DNA of 33,966 nt from Phaeobacter sp. (lineage in GTDB: Bacteria; Pseudomonadota; Alphaproteobacteria; Rhodobacterales; Rhodobacteraceae): the NCBI RefSeq assembly GCF_022825805.1, contig NZ_JAJDWC010000095.1, positions 1-33,966 on the forward strand, given 5' to 3'. Numbering within the stretch: position 1 is the first letter of the stretch; every line of letters begins with the position of its first letter. The position numbers and the translations under genes were made by a program. This document shows positions 25,524-33,828 of this stretch, one piece after another. Under the pieces are notes generated by a model. That model had not been told where the DNA came from. It saw only the letters and a list, made by a program, of their open reading frames with translations, and searched no databases.

Positions 25524-25560
25524 GATATGGCCCGAATTCTACGGGCCATATCTGTGTTTA
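25524..25560 (+). terminator. Terminator of lldD
   Basis: gatatggcccg (25524–25534) and cgggccatatc (25542–25552) form an 11-bp stem with a 7-nt loop, followed by tgtgttta. The T tract is interrupted. Confidence 0.65.
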
Positions 25561-25685
25561 AAGGCCGCAACAGACCTTTGTCGCTCCTTTGTGGCTTGCA
25601 AAAACGCGATATCCGGTCTAACAGCGCAGCTTCACGCGGGGTGACAGCCTTGGAGGCACCCCCATTGTCATATTGGAGAATTATC

Positions 25686-26309
25686 ATGGCTGGTCAGATT
25701 CCTGATCTTGTTTGCCAGGAACGTACGGGGTCGGGCAAGGGCGCCGCTCGTGCAGCACGTCGTGCTGGCATGGTTCCTGGGGTTGTATTTGGTGGCGACG
25801 CGGAACCGATGTCGATCCAGATCCCCTTCAACGAACTGCTGAAAAAACTGAAAGCTGGTCGTTTCAAGTCCACTCTCTGGAACCTGAAAATCGAAGGTCA
25901 AGAAGACGTGCGCGTCATCTGCCGCGATGTTCAGCGTGACGTCGTCAAGGACCTGCCTACTCACTTCGACCTGATGCGCCTGCGTCGCACATCCAAAGTG
26001 AACCTGTTCGTTCCTGTTGAGTTCATCAACGAAGACGAAGCGCCCGGCCTGAAGCGTGGCGGCGTTCTGACCGCCGTCCGCCCAGAGGTTGAGCTGGTTG
26101 TGACCGCCGGTGACATCCCTGAGAAGCTGGTTGTTGACCTGGCGGGTGTGAACATCGGTGACACCATCACCATCTCGTCCATCACTATGCCGGAAGGCGC
26201 ACAGCCGACCATCGACCGTGACTTTGTTGTTGCCAACATTTCTGCACCTTCGGGTCTGAAATCCGCAGACAACGAAGCGGAAGGCGAAGAGGACGCAGCG
26301 GAGGCGTAA
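25686..26309 (+). CDS. rplY: 50S ribosomal protein L25 (Ctc/TL5 form)
   Basis: This 207-residue protein binds 5S rRNA through its N-terminal beta-barrel (about 1–95, including the [11 protein letters not shown] turn). It carries the extra C-terminal Ctc domain (about 100–190) and an acidic tail rich in Glu and Ala. It is the long form usual in alphaproteobacteria. The start at 25686 follows GGAG by about 8 nt. It is followed by a clear terminator and then pth, a very common rplY-pth pairing. Confidence 0.95.
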   Translation: MAGQIPDLVCQERTGSGKGAARAARRAGMVPGVVFGGDAEPMSIQIPFNELLKKLKAGRFKSTLWNLKIEGQEDVRVICRDVQRDVVKDLPTHFDLMRLRRTSKVNLFVPVEFINEDEAPGLKRGGVLTAVRPEVELVVTAGDIPEKLVVDLAGVNIGDTITISSITMPEGAQPTIDRDFVVANISAPSGLKSADNEAEGEEDAAEA

Positions 26310-26334
26310 GCGCACTCCCACGTCAGACACATTG

Positions 26335-26365
26335 GAAACGGGTCCTTCGGGGCCCGTTTTCTTTT
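26335..26365 (+). terminator. Rho-independent terminator of rplY
   Basis: aaacgggtcc (26336–26345), TTCG loop and gggcccgttt (26350–26359) form a 10-bp stem with one G·T pair, followed by tctttt. Confidence 0.88.
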
Positions 26366-26470
26366 GCAAATACGCCCATACATTCTTGGCAATGCAAGGG
26401 CGATGCAAATATTGCGCTCAAAGAGCCCGGCTCTTAAAACCTTGGCAGGCAGAATGGGAAAGTCTCTCAC

Positions 26471-27163
26471 ATGAAACTCTTTGTTGGCCTCGGAAATCCG
26501 GGCGCGAAATATGCGGGAAACCGGCACAATATCGGGTTCATGGCACTGGATCAGATCGCCAGTGATCACGGGTTTTCACCGTGGAAGAGCAAATTTCAGG
26601 CCCAGCTCTGCGAGGGGCAGATGGCCGGGGAGAAAGTCCTGCTGCTGAAGCCACAGACCTTTATGAACCTCTCTGGTCAGTCCGTCGGCGAAGCCATGCG
26701 GTTTTACAAGCTGACCCCAGATGCGGTGACCGTGCTGCATGATGAACTAGACCTTGCCCCCGGCAAGGCCCGCGTCAAACAGGGCGGCGGCCATGCTGGC
26801 CACAATGGCCTGCGTTCGATCCATTCTCACATCGGGGCCGACTATGGTCGCGTGCGGTTGGGCATCGGCCATCCTGGCCACAAGGATGCGGTGGCAGGCT
26901 ACGTTCTGCGCGATTTCGCCAAGGCCGAAGAAGCGTGGCTGGACGATCTGCTGCGCGGCATATCAGACGGTGCGCCCTATCTTGCCAAAGGCGACGGCGG
27001 CAAGTTCATGAATGCGGTCGCATTGCGCGTCGCACCGCCGCGCAGCTCCAAGAGTGCGCAAAAACCACCTAAGGAGGCAGCTCCGAAAGACTCTGCCACT
27101 CAGGATGCCGCTGTAGAGGACAACAGATCGGCCATGGAGCGTCTGTTAGACAAGTTCAAATAA
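26471..27163 (+). CDS. pth: Peptidyl-tRNA hydrolase
   Basis: This 230-residue enzyme frees tRNA from peptidyl-tRNA that drops off the ribosome. The active-site residues are Asn9 (GLGNPG), His19 (NRHNIGF) and the Asp in LHDELDL near 92. The FMNLSG and GGHAGHNGLRS motifs are intact. About 40 extra residues at the C-terminus are rich in Lys, Pro, Ala and Glu, and end in MERLLDKFK. Such tails are common in alphaproteobacterial Pth. It lies about 160 bp after rplY, separated by a terminator. Confidence 0.96.
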   Translation: MKLFVGLGNPGAKYAGNRHNIGFMALDQIASDHGFSPWKSKFQAQLCEGQMAGEKVLLLKPQTFMNLSGQSVGEAMRFYKLTPDAVTVLHDELDLAPGKARVKQGGGHAGHNGLRSIHSHIGADYGRVRLGIGHPGHKDAVAGYVLRDFAKAEEAWLDDLLRGISDGAPYLAKGDGGKFMNAVALRVAPPRSSKSAQKPPKEAAPKDSATQDAAVEDNRSAMERLLDKFK

Positions 27164-27227
27164 GGCAACAGTCGGCCGCACGCACGGCTGTCAGTTGCAC
27201 GCCCGGCCCGGATCACAGGATAGCATC

Positions 27228-28391
27228 ATGCGTAAATGGTTTCGAATTGCGGGGTTCACCACTCTCGCCCTTTGTCTGGTTGCTGCGGCTGTCGCTTTCT
27301 ACAAACGGGACGAAATCCAACGGCTTTGGGCGGTGAACACGCTCTTTGATGCCGACCACATCGTACACAACTTTTCAAACATGGACGCTGCCTTCCTGAC
27401 CGCGCCGCTGGATCGTGGGTCTGCGCTAACCAGCGAATTGCCCCAGGGGCCAGACATGGTCCTGCCCGACACAGTTGCGCAATGGATAGAGGAACGCTCT
27501 GTCACCTCGCTGCTTGTGCTGAAAGAGGGTGAGACGCGCCATGAAAGCTACCATCTGGGCACAGAAGAAAGCGATCTGCGTGTGTCCTGGTCCGTGGCGA
27601 AATCCTACCTTTCGGTTCTGTTTGGCATCCTTCTGTCCGAGGGAAAGATCGCCTCGCTGGATGATGAGGTCGTGGCATATGCCCCGTCTTTGCGTGGCAC
27701 GGCCTATGATGGTGCGACACTGCGCAATGTGCTGAACATGGCCAGCGGAGTGGCCTTCGATGAGGACTATCTGGACTACGATTCAGACATCAATCGGATG
27801 GGGCGCGAGCTTGCACTGGGCGGCACATTGGATGGTTTCACGGCCAATCTGAACGACACTGTTGCAGAGCCGGGGACCGAATGGCGCTATGTCTCAATGG
27901 ATACTCACGTGTTGGGCATGGTCATTCGCGGGGCGACCGGTGAGACCGTTCCAGCGCTCCTATCTGACCGGGTGATGCAGCATCTGGGGCTGGAACAATC
28001 CGGCCATTATCTGACGGATGGCGCAGGCGTTGCCTTCGTGCTGGGCGGCATCAACCAGACAACCCGCGATTTCGCACGGTTTGGCCTGATGGTCGCACAG
28101 GATGGCCAGTTTGCTGGCAAACAAATCGCACCAAAAGACTGGATCGCCCAATCTACTCGCCCGTCGGCTCCGACGGCGGAGGGCAAGGCTGGATATGGGT
28201 TCCAATGGTGGATCCCTCGCAACGCACAACCTGGTGAATTTCTGGCCAGAGGGGTCTACGGGCAATATATCTATATTGATCAGGGTCGAGATGTGGTGAT
28301 CGTTGTCACAGCTGCAGACCGCGGTTTTCGAAAACCCGGTGTGTCACAACAAAATATCAGCATGCTCCGCACTCTGGCACAGTCGCTCTAG
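27228..28391 (+). CDS. Membrane-anchored serine hydrolase of the beta-lactamase (class C/EstB) family
   Basis: This 387-residue protein has an N-terminal hydrophobic segment (about 8–26) that is a signal anchor or signal peptide, then a periplasmic serine-hydrolase domain. The SxxK motif is SVAK at 122–125. The Tyr motif is probably WRYVSMDTH at about 225. A GYGFQWW segment, typical of the esterase/6-aminohexanoate-dimer-hydrolase branch, is near the C-terminus. It is unlikely to be a real beta-lactamase: relatives are esterases, amidases or D-peptidases. The start at 27228 has AGGA about 8 nt upstream. The DUF2237 gene follows after 9 bp, so the two may be co-transcribed. Confidence 0.82.
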   Translation: MRKWFRIAGFTTLALCLVAAAVAFYKRDEIQRLWAVNTLFDADHIVHNFSNMDAAFLTAPLDRGSALTSELPQGPDMVLPDTVAQWIEERSVTSLLVLKEGETRHESYHLGTEESDLRVSWSVAKSYLSVLFGILLSEGKIASLDDEVVAYAPSLRGTAYDGATLRNVLNMASGVAFDEDYLDYDSDINRMGRELALGGTLDGFTANLNDTVAEPGTEWRYVSMDTHVLGMVIRGATGETVPALLSDRVMQHLGLEQSGHYLTDGAGVAFVLGGINQTTRDFARFGLMVAQDGQFAGKQIAPKDWIAQSTRPSAPTAEGKAGYGFQWWIPRNAQPGEFLARGVYGQYIYIDQGRDVVIVVTAADRGFRKPGVSQQNISMLRTLAQSL

Positions 28392-28400
28392 GATGGATCT

Positions 28401-28784
28401 ATGGACAAAGATGAAAGTGTGAATGTACACGGCGGATCATTGGCAAGCTGTTCAACCGCTCCAATGACTGGCTTCTTTCGCGATGGTCATTGCAACACCT
28501 GCGCCCAGGATCAGGGCAGCCATACGGTTTGCGCAATCATGACCGAAGAGTTTTTGGCGTTCTCAAAATACGTAGGCAACGATCTGTCGACCCCGCGTCC
28601 TGAATTTGGGTTTGCAGGGCTCAACCCCGGGGACAGCTGGTGCCTGTGCGCTGGCCGCTTTCTACAGGCTGCCGACGAAGGCTGCGCGCCTCAGGTCAAA
28701 CTGGACGCCACCCACCGCAAAGCGCTTGAAATCGTTCCACTACATATCTTGGAACGACACGCGTTCCGCAGTGCATCCAACTGA
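28401..28784 (+). CDS. DUF2237 family protein
   Basis: This 127-residue cytoplasmic protein is of unknown function. Family features are clear: NVHGGSLASCSTAPMTGFFRDG, then CNTC, HTVCAIMTEEFLAFSK and WCLCAGRF. Seven cysteines (17, 31, 34, 44, and three near 81–95) are mostly conserved in this family and could bind a metal or be redox-active; that is inference. The start lies 9 bp after the serine hydrolase stop. A bidirectional terminator follows. Confidence 0.85.
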   Translation: MDKDESVNVHGGSLASCSTAPMTGFFRDGHCNTCAQDQGSHTVCAIMTEEFLAFSKYVGNDLSTPRPEFGFAGLNPGDSWCLCAGRFLQAADEGCAPQVKLDATHRKALEIVPLHILERHAFRSASN

Positions 28785-28800
28785 TCAGCCGCACAAATGA

Positions 28801-28833
28801 AAAAGGCACCCGCGAAGCAGGTGCCTTTTCTCA
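28801..28833. terminator. Bidirectional terminator between the DUF2237 gene and trpB
   Basis: aaaaaggcacc (28801–28811) and ggtgcctttt (28821–28830) form a stem with A residues on one side and T residues on the other. It can therefore stop both the plus-strand genes and trpB on the minus strand. Confidence 0.88.
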
Positions 28834-28848
28834 TTCCATGTGGTGCGA

Positions 28849-30105
28849 TCAATCTGTATCGCGACCTTCCTCGGTATCAGACATATCAAAACCGAGGTGA
28901 CGCGCGACGGTGAAGATATCTTTGTCCCCACGCCCACACATGTTCATTACCAGAATATGGTCCTTCGGCAGCTCTGGTGCGATCTTCATCACATGCGCCA
29001 GCGCGTGGCTGGGCTCGAGCGCCGGAATGATCCCTTCCATCGCGCAGGACAGCTGGAACGCTTCCAGCGCTTCACGGTCGGTGATCGACACATATTCGGC
29101 CCGACCAATGTCATGCAGCCAGGCGTGTTCTGGGCCGATACCGGGATAGTCCAGTCCCGCTGAAATGGAGAACCCTTCCAGGATCTGACCGTCGTCATCC
29201 TGCAACAGATAGGTGCGGTTGCCATGCAGAACGCCCGGGCGGCCACCGGTCAGAGACGCGCAGTGCTGCATTTTCTCGTCAACACCCTTACCACCGGCTT
29301 CGACACCGATGATGTTGACCGATTTGTCGTCCAGGAACGGATAGAACAGCCCCATGGCGTTGGACCCACCGCCAATCGCGGCGATCACGGTGTCGGGCAG
29401 ACGGCCCTCGCCTTCTTGTTCGGCGAGCTGCCAGCGCACTTCCTTGCCGATCACGGATTGGAAATCGCGCACCATCGCTGGATAAGGGTGTGGACCGGCC
29501 ACGGTTCCGATGCAGTAGAACGTGTCGTGGACGTTGGTCACCCAATCCCGCAGAGCATCGTTCATCGCGTCTTTCAGCGTCCCACGACCGGATGTGACAG
29601 GAATGACCTCTGCGCCCAACAGGCGCATGCGGAATACGTTCGGTGCCTGGCGTTTAACGTCATGCGCGCCCATGTAGACAACGCATTTAAGACCGAATTT
29701 GGCACAAACCGTTGCGGTCGCAACACCGTGCTGGCCCGCACCGGTTTCTGCGATGATCCGGGTTTTGCCCATGCGCCGTGCCAACAGGATCTGACCGAGC
29801 ACGTTGTTCACTTTGTGCGCGCCTGTGTGGTTCAGTTCATCGCGCTTCATGTAGATCTTGGCGCCGCCCAGGTGATCGGTCAGCCGCTCGGCAAAATACA
29901 ACGGGCTCGGGCGCCCGACATAGTGCTTCCACAGATCTTCCATTTCCGCCCAGAAGCTCGGATCATCCTTGGCGCGGTCATATTCCTCTTCGAGGCTCAG
30001 GATCAGCGGCATAAGAGTTTCGCTGACAAATCGCCCACCAAAAATACCAAACCGGCCCTGCTCATCGGGGCCGTTCATAAAGCTGTTGAAAAGATCTTCG
30101 GCCAT
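28849..30105 (-). CDS. trpB: Tryptophan synthase beta chain
   Basis: This 418-residue PLP enzyme joins indole and serine to give tryptophan. The PLP Lys98 is in HTGAHKVNN, the catalytic Glu is in AETGAGQHG, and the phosphate loop is GGGSNAMG. The start at 30105 is chosen because AAGGAA precedes it and the family N-terminus begins there. It follows trpF by 137 bp and has a possible promoter of its own. The matching trpA is on the opposite strand. Confidence 0.97.
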   Translation of the reverse strand: MAEDLFNSFMNGPDEQGRFGIFGGRFVSETLMPLILSLEEEYDRAKDDPSFWAEMEDLWKHYVGRPSPLYFAERLTDHLGGAKIYMKRDELNHTGAHKVNNVLGQILLARRMGKTRIIAETGAGQHGVATATVCAKFGLKCVVYMGAHDVKRQAPNVFRMRLLGAEVIPVTSGRGTLKDAMNDALRDWVTNVHDTFYCIGTVAGPHPYPAMVRDFQSVIGKEVRWQLAEQEGEGRLPDTVIAAIGGGSNAMGLFYPFLDDKSVNIIGVEAGGKGVDEKMQHCASLTGGRPGVLHGNRTYLLQDDDGQILEGFSISAGLDYPGIGPEHAWLHDIGRAEYVSITDREALEAFQLSCAMEGIIPALEPSHALAHVMKIAPELPKDHILVMNMCGRGDKDIFTVARHLGFDMSDTEEGRDTD

Positions 30106-30136
30106 GGTCCATTCCTTCTTCGCGGCACCCGATATG

Positions 30137-30142
30137 AGTATA
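30137..30142 (-). promoter_or_regulatory. Possible −10 of an internal trpB promoter
   Basis: TATACT on the minus strand lies 31 bp upstream of the trpB start, in an unusually long 137-bp trpF–trpB gap. No good −35 is visible 17 bp upstream, so it is a tentative call. Confidence 0.35.
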
Positions 30143-30242
30143 GCGCCCCTCGACCGGGGTAAAGGGACACCCATGGAATTCTGCTGTGTGAGGCCCTATA
30201 TCGCAGCCCTTGCGGCAAGTGCCGGATCAGCCATCACCGCGT

Positions 30243-30896
30243 TCAGCGGCGCGGGCTGTTCGCCGCGGCGCAAAACGCTGCAATCAACTCGGCGCTTTTT
30301 TCGCCAGGCGCGCTTTCCACCCCGGAGGCAACATCAACCTGGCTTGCACCTGTCATGCGTATCGCTTCGGCCACATTGTCGGGCGTCAGCCCACCCGCAA
30401 GCATCCATGGCTTGCGCCAGTACTTCTTCAACGCCAGCAACCGCCAATCAAACGAAACGCCATTGCCGCCGGGCAGAACAGCATCTTTTGGCGCTTTGGC
30501 ATCAACCAGGATCTGATCGGCGACTGCTTCATATGCGTCGATGCGCTGGATATCCTCCGGCGTGGACACTCCCAGCACTTTCATCACCGGCAGACCGTAG
30601 CGGGATTTGACCTCTGCAACCCGTTCAGGTGTTTCCTGCCCGTGCAGCTGGATCATGTCCAACGGCACTTTGGCCGTGATATCATCCAGCAGATCATTGT
30701 CTGCATTAACAACCAAAGCAACCTTGCAAAGCCCGACGGGCGCCTCGAGTGCAAGCGCAGCCGCCTCCTCAGGTGTGACCGAACGGGGTGACTTTGGAAA
30801 GAAATTGAAGCCTATGTAGGCCCCACCAGCCGCAGCAGTAGCGGCGATGTCCTGCGGGGTTCGAAGCCCGCAAATCTTCACGCGAATGTTGGTCAT
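30243..30896 (-). CDS. trpF: Phosphoribosylanthranilate isomerase
   Basis: This 217-residue TIM barrel performs the isomerisation step before indole-glycerol-phosphate formation. The catalytic Cys9 is in KICGL, and the general acid Asp is in ILVDAK near residue 129. The phosphate-binding LAGGLTPDN and VDVASGVE motifs are intact. The length is normal. It follows lapA by 9 bp, in one minus-strand operon with ihfB. Confidence 0.96.
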   Translation of the reverse strand: MTNIRVKICGLRTPQDIAATAAAGGAYIGFNFFPKSPRSVTPEEAAALALEAPVGLCKVALVVNADNDLLDDITAKVPLDMIQLHGQETPERVAEVKSRYGLPVMKVLGVSTPEDIQRIDAYEAVADQILVDAKAPKDAVLPGGNGVSFDWRLLALKKYWRKPWMLAGGLTPDNVAEAIRMTGASQVDVASGVESAPGEKSAELIAAFCAAANSPRR

Positions 30897-30905
30897 TGGT
30901 GCGGA

Positions 30906-31256
30906 TCAGCTAGCTTCGTCCAGAAGGGCAAGTACTTCGTCCTTACCTTCGTTCTTCTGCTTTTTCAGCCGGGCCACTTCCCGTGACAGCTTGCGCGCTT
31001 CGCGTGTCTTCTGATCAGCCTCGCGGCGGTGCTTATGCTCTCGCAACCATTCGATAATGAACCCAATCACCAATCCGGCCGCAATGCCGCCAAGAACGAT
31101 GGCAAACAGAGGCAGCTCGATCCGGAGATTGTAACCGATCAATTCAGCGAGCGCCTCAGGCAGCAGTTTCAACTCCACCAAAGAGCGGTTTGCAAGGGAG
31201 ACGGACACCAGTGCAATGGCAATGGCGCCGAGAATGGCATAGCGAATGTAGCGCAT
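30906..31256 (-). CDS. lapA: LapA-domain inner-membrane protein (DUF1049)
   Basis: This 116-residue protein has two membrane helices (about 5–24 and 46–68) and a basic coiled-coil-like cytoplasmic tail (about 70–105). That is the layout of LapA, which in E. coli assists LapB in controlling lipopolysaccharide synthesis. lapB is not in this window. The start shares one base with the ihfB stop (TAATG), so translation is coupled. This position between ihfB and trpF is, from memory, common in Rhodobacteraceae. Confidence 0.85.
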   Translation of the reverse strand: MRYIRYAILGAIAIALVSVSLANRSLVELKLLPEALAELIGYNLRIELPLFAIVLGGIAAGLVIGFIIEWLREHKHRREADQKTREARKLSREVARLKKQKNEGKDEVLALLDEAS

Positions 31257-31540
31257 TAAGCTTTTCCGTTGAGGCGATCCCGCAAGAGCTTCCCAGTCTT
31301 GAAGAACGGCACGTGTTTCTCTTCGACATGGACCGTTTCACCGGTTCTCGGGTTGCGACCCACGCGTGCGTCCCGCTGCTTGACCGAAAAGGCGCCAAAG
31401 CCGCGCAACTCGACCCGGTCGCCACGGGCCATCGCATCTGTCACTTCTTCGAATACGGTGTTGACGATCCTTTCCACATCACGCTGATACAGATGTGGGT
31501 TTTCGTCTGCAATCTTCTGGATCAATTCCGAGCGGATCAT
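31256..31540 (-). CDS. ihfB: Integration host factor subunit beta
   Basis: This 94-residue DNA-bending protein forms a heterodimer with IhfA. The intercalating Pro64 is in GRNPRTGE, and the conserved RGFGAF lies at 46–51. The start at 31540 follows a GGAGGGA site; the open frame extending upstream lacks one. It is the first gene of the ihfB-lapA-trpF operon. Confidence 0.95.
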   Translation of the reverse strand: MIRSELIQKIADENPHLYQRDVERIVNTVFEEVTDAMARGDRVELRGFGAFSVKQRDARVGRNPRTGETVHVEEKHVPFFKTGKLLRDRLNGKA

Positions 31541-31573
31541 ATTCCGTCCCTCCCAAGCCAGTTTCGGCGAAAT

Positions 31574-31579
31574 ATTATA
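31574..31579 (-). promoter_or_regulatory. −10 element upstream of ihfB
   Basis: A perfect TATAAT on the minus strand lies 33 bp before the ihfB start, with a plausible transcription start near 31567. The −35 is weak. Confidence 0.5.
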
Positions 31580-31853
31580 CCCATGACTATAGGTCTGTTT
31601 CCCCAAACCGTCACCATTTGATCCGAGGAACAGGCATGGATTATTCTGTGTTTGCCAAAGATTAGCGCGCAGGAGCGCATGATCCAGAGATCCGACGCCG
31701 TTTCACAACCCATGCTTTCGGGAATTTCGGAGACCTGCTGCCGTTGATTCGTTGTGACAGATCGCCGCAAAGCGCAGGCAAAGATCGCAGCGGCCGCGTC
31801 GCTGCCCGGCCCCGACATGCGCCTGACACGCCTTCAATTTGATGTCTGCGCAA
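31580..31853. other. Intergenic stretch between ihfB and rpsA
   Basis: The full rpsA–ihfB gap is 374 bp. It holds the ihfB −10 at one end and the rpsA terminator at the other. In the roughly 270 bp between them I see no gene, RNA or repeat. Confidence 0.5.
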
Positions 31854-31887
31854 ACAAAAAAGCGGCCCCAACATGTGGGACCGCTTC
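31854..31887 (-). terminator. Rho-independent terminator of rpsA
   Basis: On the minus strand AAGCGGTCCC and GGGGCCGCTT form a stem with a short loop containing ACATGT, followed by TTTTTGTTTG. It starts 28 bp after the rpsA stop. Confidence 0.85.
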
Positions 31888-31914
31888 AAAGATTTTAAAT
31901 CGCCAATTGGTCGA

Positions 31915-33594
31915 TCAGTCGCCGGACTTCAGCGCCGCGCCAAGGATATCGCCCAGGGACGCGCCGGAGTCGGAGGAGCCATACTGTTCGACGGCTTCTT
32001 TTTCTTCCGCGATTTCGCGTGCCTTGATGGACAGGCCCAGACGGCGGGTCTTGGAGTCGACGTTGGTGACGCGTACGTCGACCTTGTCGCCAACCGAGAA
32101 ACGCTCAGGACGCTGCTCTGCACGATCACGCGACAGGTCGGAGCGGCGGATGAAGGACTTCATGCCTTCGTATTCCACTTCGACGCCACCGTCTTCGATC
32201 GCGGTCACTTCAACAGTGATCACAGAACCGCGCTTCACGCCACCAACGGCTTCAGCAAACTTGTCGCCGCCGAGTGCCTTGATGGACAGGGAGATACGCT
32301 CTTTCTCGACGTCCACTTCGGAGACAACGGCCGAAACCAGGTCGCCTTTGCGGTAGTTCTGGATCGCATCTTCGCCGCGCTCGTCCCAGGACAGGTCGGA
32401 CAGGTGAACCATGCCGTCGATGTCGCCGTCGAGACCAATGAACAGACCGAATTCGGTGATGTTCTTGACTTCGCCTTCGACCTGAGTGCCCTCGGGGTGG
32501 GATTCCGCGAAGACTTCCCATGGGTTGCGCATGGTCTGCTTGAGACCAAGGGAGACACGACGCTTGGAGCCGTCGATTTCCAGAACCATGACGTCGACTT
32601 CCTGCGAGGTCGAAACGATCTTGCCCGGGTGGACGTTCTTCTTGGTCCAGGACATTTCGGACACGTGGACCAGACCTTCGACGCCTGGCTCCAGCTCAAC
32701 AAATGCACCGTAATCGGTGATGTTGGTGACGCGGCCTTTGTGCACGGAGGACAGCGGATATTTCGCGCCAACCAGATCCCATGGATCTTCCTGCAGCTGC
32801 TTCATGCCCAGGGAGATACGGTGGGTATCTTTGTTGATCTTGATAACCTGCACCTTGACGGTTTCGCCAATGGACAGGATCTCGGATGGGTGGTTCACAC
32901 GGCGCCATGCCATGTCGGTGACGTGCAGCAGGCCGTCAACGCCGCCCAGGTCAACAAACGCACCGTATTCGGTGATGTTCTTGACCACACCATCCACGGC
33001 CTGACCTTCGGACAGGTTGCCGATGACTTCGGCGCGCTGTTCGGCGCGGGACTCTTCGAGGATTGCGCGACGGGACACAACGATGTTGCCGCGACGACGG
33101 TCCATTTTCAGGATCTGGAACGGCTGCTTCAGACCCATCAGCGGGCCTGCGTCGCGCACGGGGCGCACGTCAACCTGCGAGCCGGGAAGGAACGCAACTG
33201 CGCCGCCCAGGTCGACAGTGAAGCCGCCTTTGACACGACCGAAGATCGCACCTTCGACGCGCTGGTCGTCTGCGTATGCTTTTTCCAGGCGATCCCATGC
33301 TTCTTCGCGGCGCGCCATCTCGCGGGAGATAACAGCTTCGCCACGGGCGTTCTCAGCAGCGCGAAGGTAAACTTCGACTTCGTCGCCAACGGAGATTTCG
33401 GGAGCTTCGCCAGGGTTTGCGAATTCTTTCAGTTCAACGCGGCCTTCCATTTTGTAGCCTACGTCGATGATGGCCTGGCCCGCTTCGATTGCGATGACCT
33501 TGCCTTTGACAACAGAACCCTCTTCGGGTGTGTCCATTTCGAAGCTTTCGTTCAGGAGGGCTTCGAATTCCTCCATCGATGTTGTTTGAGCCAT
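31915..33594 (-). CDS. rpsA: 30S ribosomal protein S1
   Basis: This 559-residue protein delivers mRNA to the 30S subunit. Six S1 RNA-binding domains are visible, at about 24–92, 108–174, 195–263, 280–350, 367–437 and 454–521. The central ones carry the full GxVxxIxxFGAFV-type pattern (for example KNITEYGAFVDLG and TNITDYGAFVEL). The C-terminal tail ends with a short acidic and Ser-rich part. The length is normal. cmk usually lies upstream of rpsA; here an IS end sits 234 bp upstream instead. Confidence 0.97.
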   Translation of the reverse strand: MAQTTSMEEFEALLNESFEMDTPEEGSVVKGKVIAIEAGQAIIDVGYKMEGRVELKEFANPGEAPEISVGDEVEVYLRAAENARGEAVISREMARREEAWDRLEKAYADDQRVEGAIFGRVKGGFTVDLGGAVAFLPGSQVDVRPVRDAGPLMGLKQPFQILKMDRRRGNIVVSRRAILEESRAEQRAEVIGNLSEGQAVDGVVKNITEYGAFVDLGGVDGLLHVTDMAWRRVNHPSEILSIGETVKVQVIKINKDTHRISLGMKQLQEDPWDLVGAKYPLSSVHKGRVTNITDYGAFVELEPGVEGLVHVSEMSWTKKNVHPGKIVSTSQEVDVMVLEIDGSKRRVSLGLKQTMRNPWEVFAESHPEGTQVEGEVKNITEFGLFIGLDGDIDGMVHLSDLSWDERGEDAIQNYRKGDLVSAVVSEVDVEKERISLSIKALGGDKFAEAVGGVKRGSVITVEVTAIEDGGVEVEYEGMKSFIRRSDLSRDRAEQRPERFSVGDKVDVRVTNVDSKTRRLGLSIKAREIAEEKEAVEQYGSSDSGASLGDILGAALKSGD

Positions 33595-33828
33595 GAGGTC
33601 TCAGGTTTCCTTTACAAATCGGTTTTACTGGCCGGGCGGTTGTCTCCGCCGGTCTTAAAGATTGGTCCGTATGGGGCGCAGCACATGCCGGTCTGATCAG
33701 ACAAACACAAAGGGCCGAGGTGTGCCCCGACCCTGCTCAGAATGCCGCCCGTGCGTTAACCGCCCCTATAGTGACAGCGCGTTTGTTACTGGGATTCCTT
33801 CGATCACGCAAGAGGAACCATGCAAAAC
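33595..33828 (-). promoter_or_regulatory. rpsA upstream region, cut by the IS
   Basis: This 234-bp region between rpsA and the right IS end carries a GC-rich interrupted dyad near 33631–33652 (ccgg-gcgg / ccgc-cgg) that would be in the mRNA leader. A TATAGG on the minus strand near 33765–33770 could be a −10, without a convincing −35. rpsA is essential, so a functional promoter should remain here or be supplied by the IS. Confidence 0.4.

Noticed and set aside
31873..33696. A 607-residue frame on the plus strand opposite rpsA
   Set aside because: It mirrors the repetitive S1 domains and has no independent family likeness, start signal or terminator.
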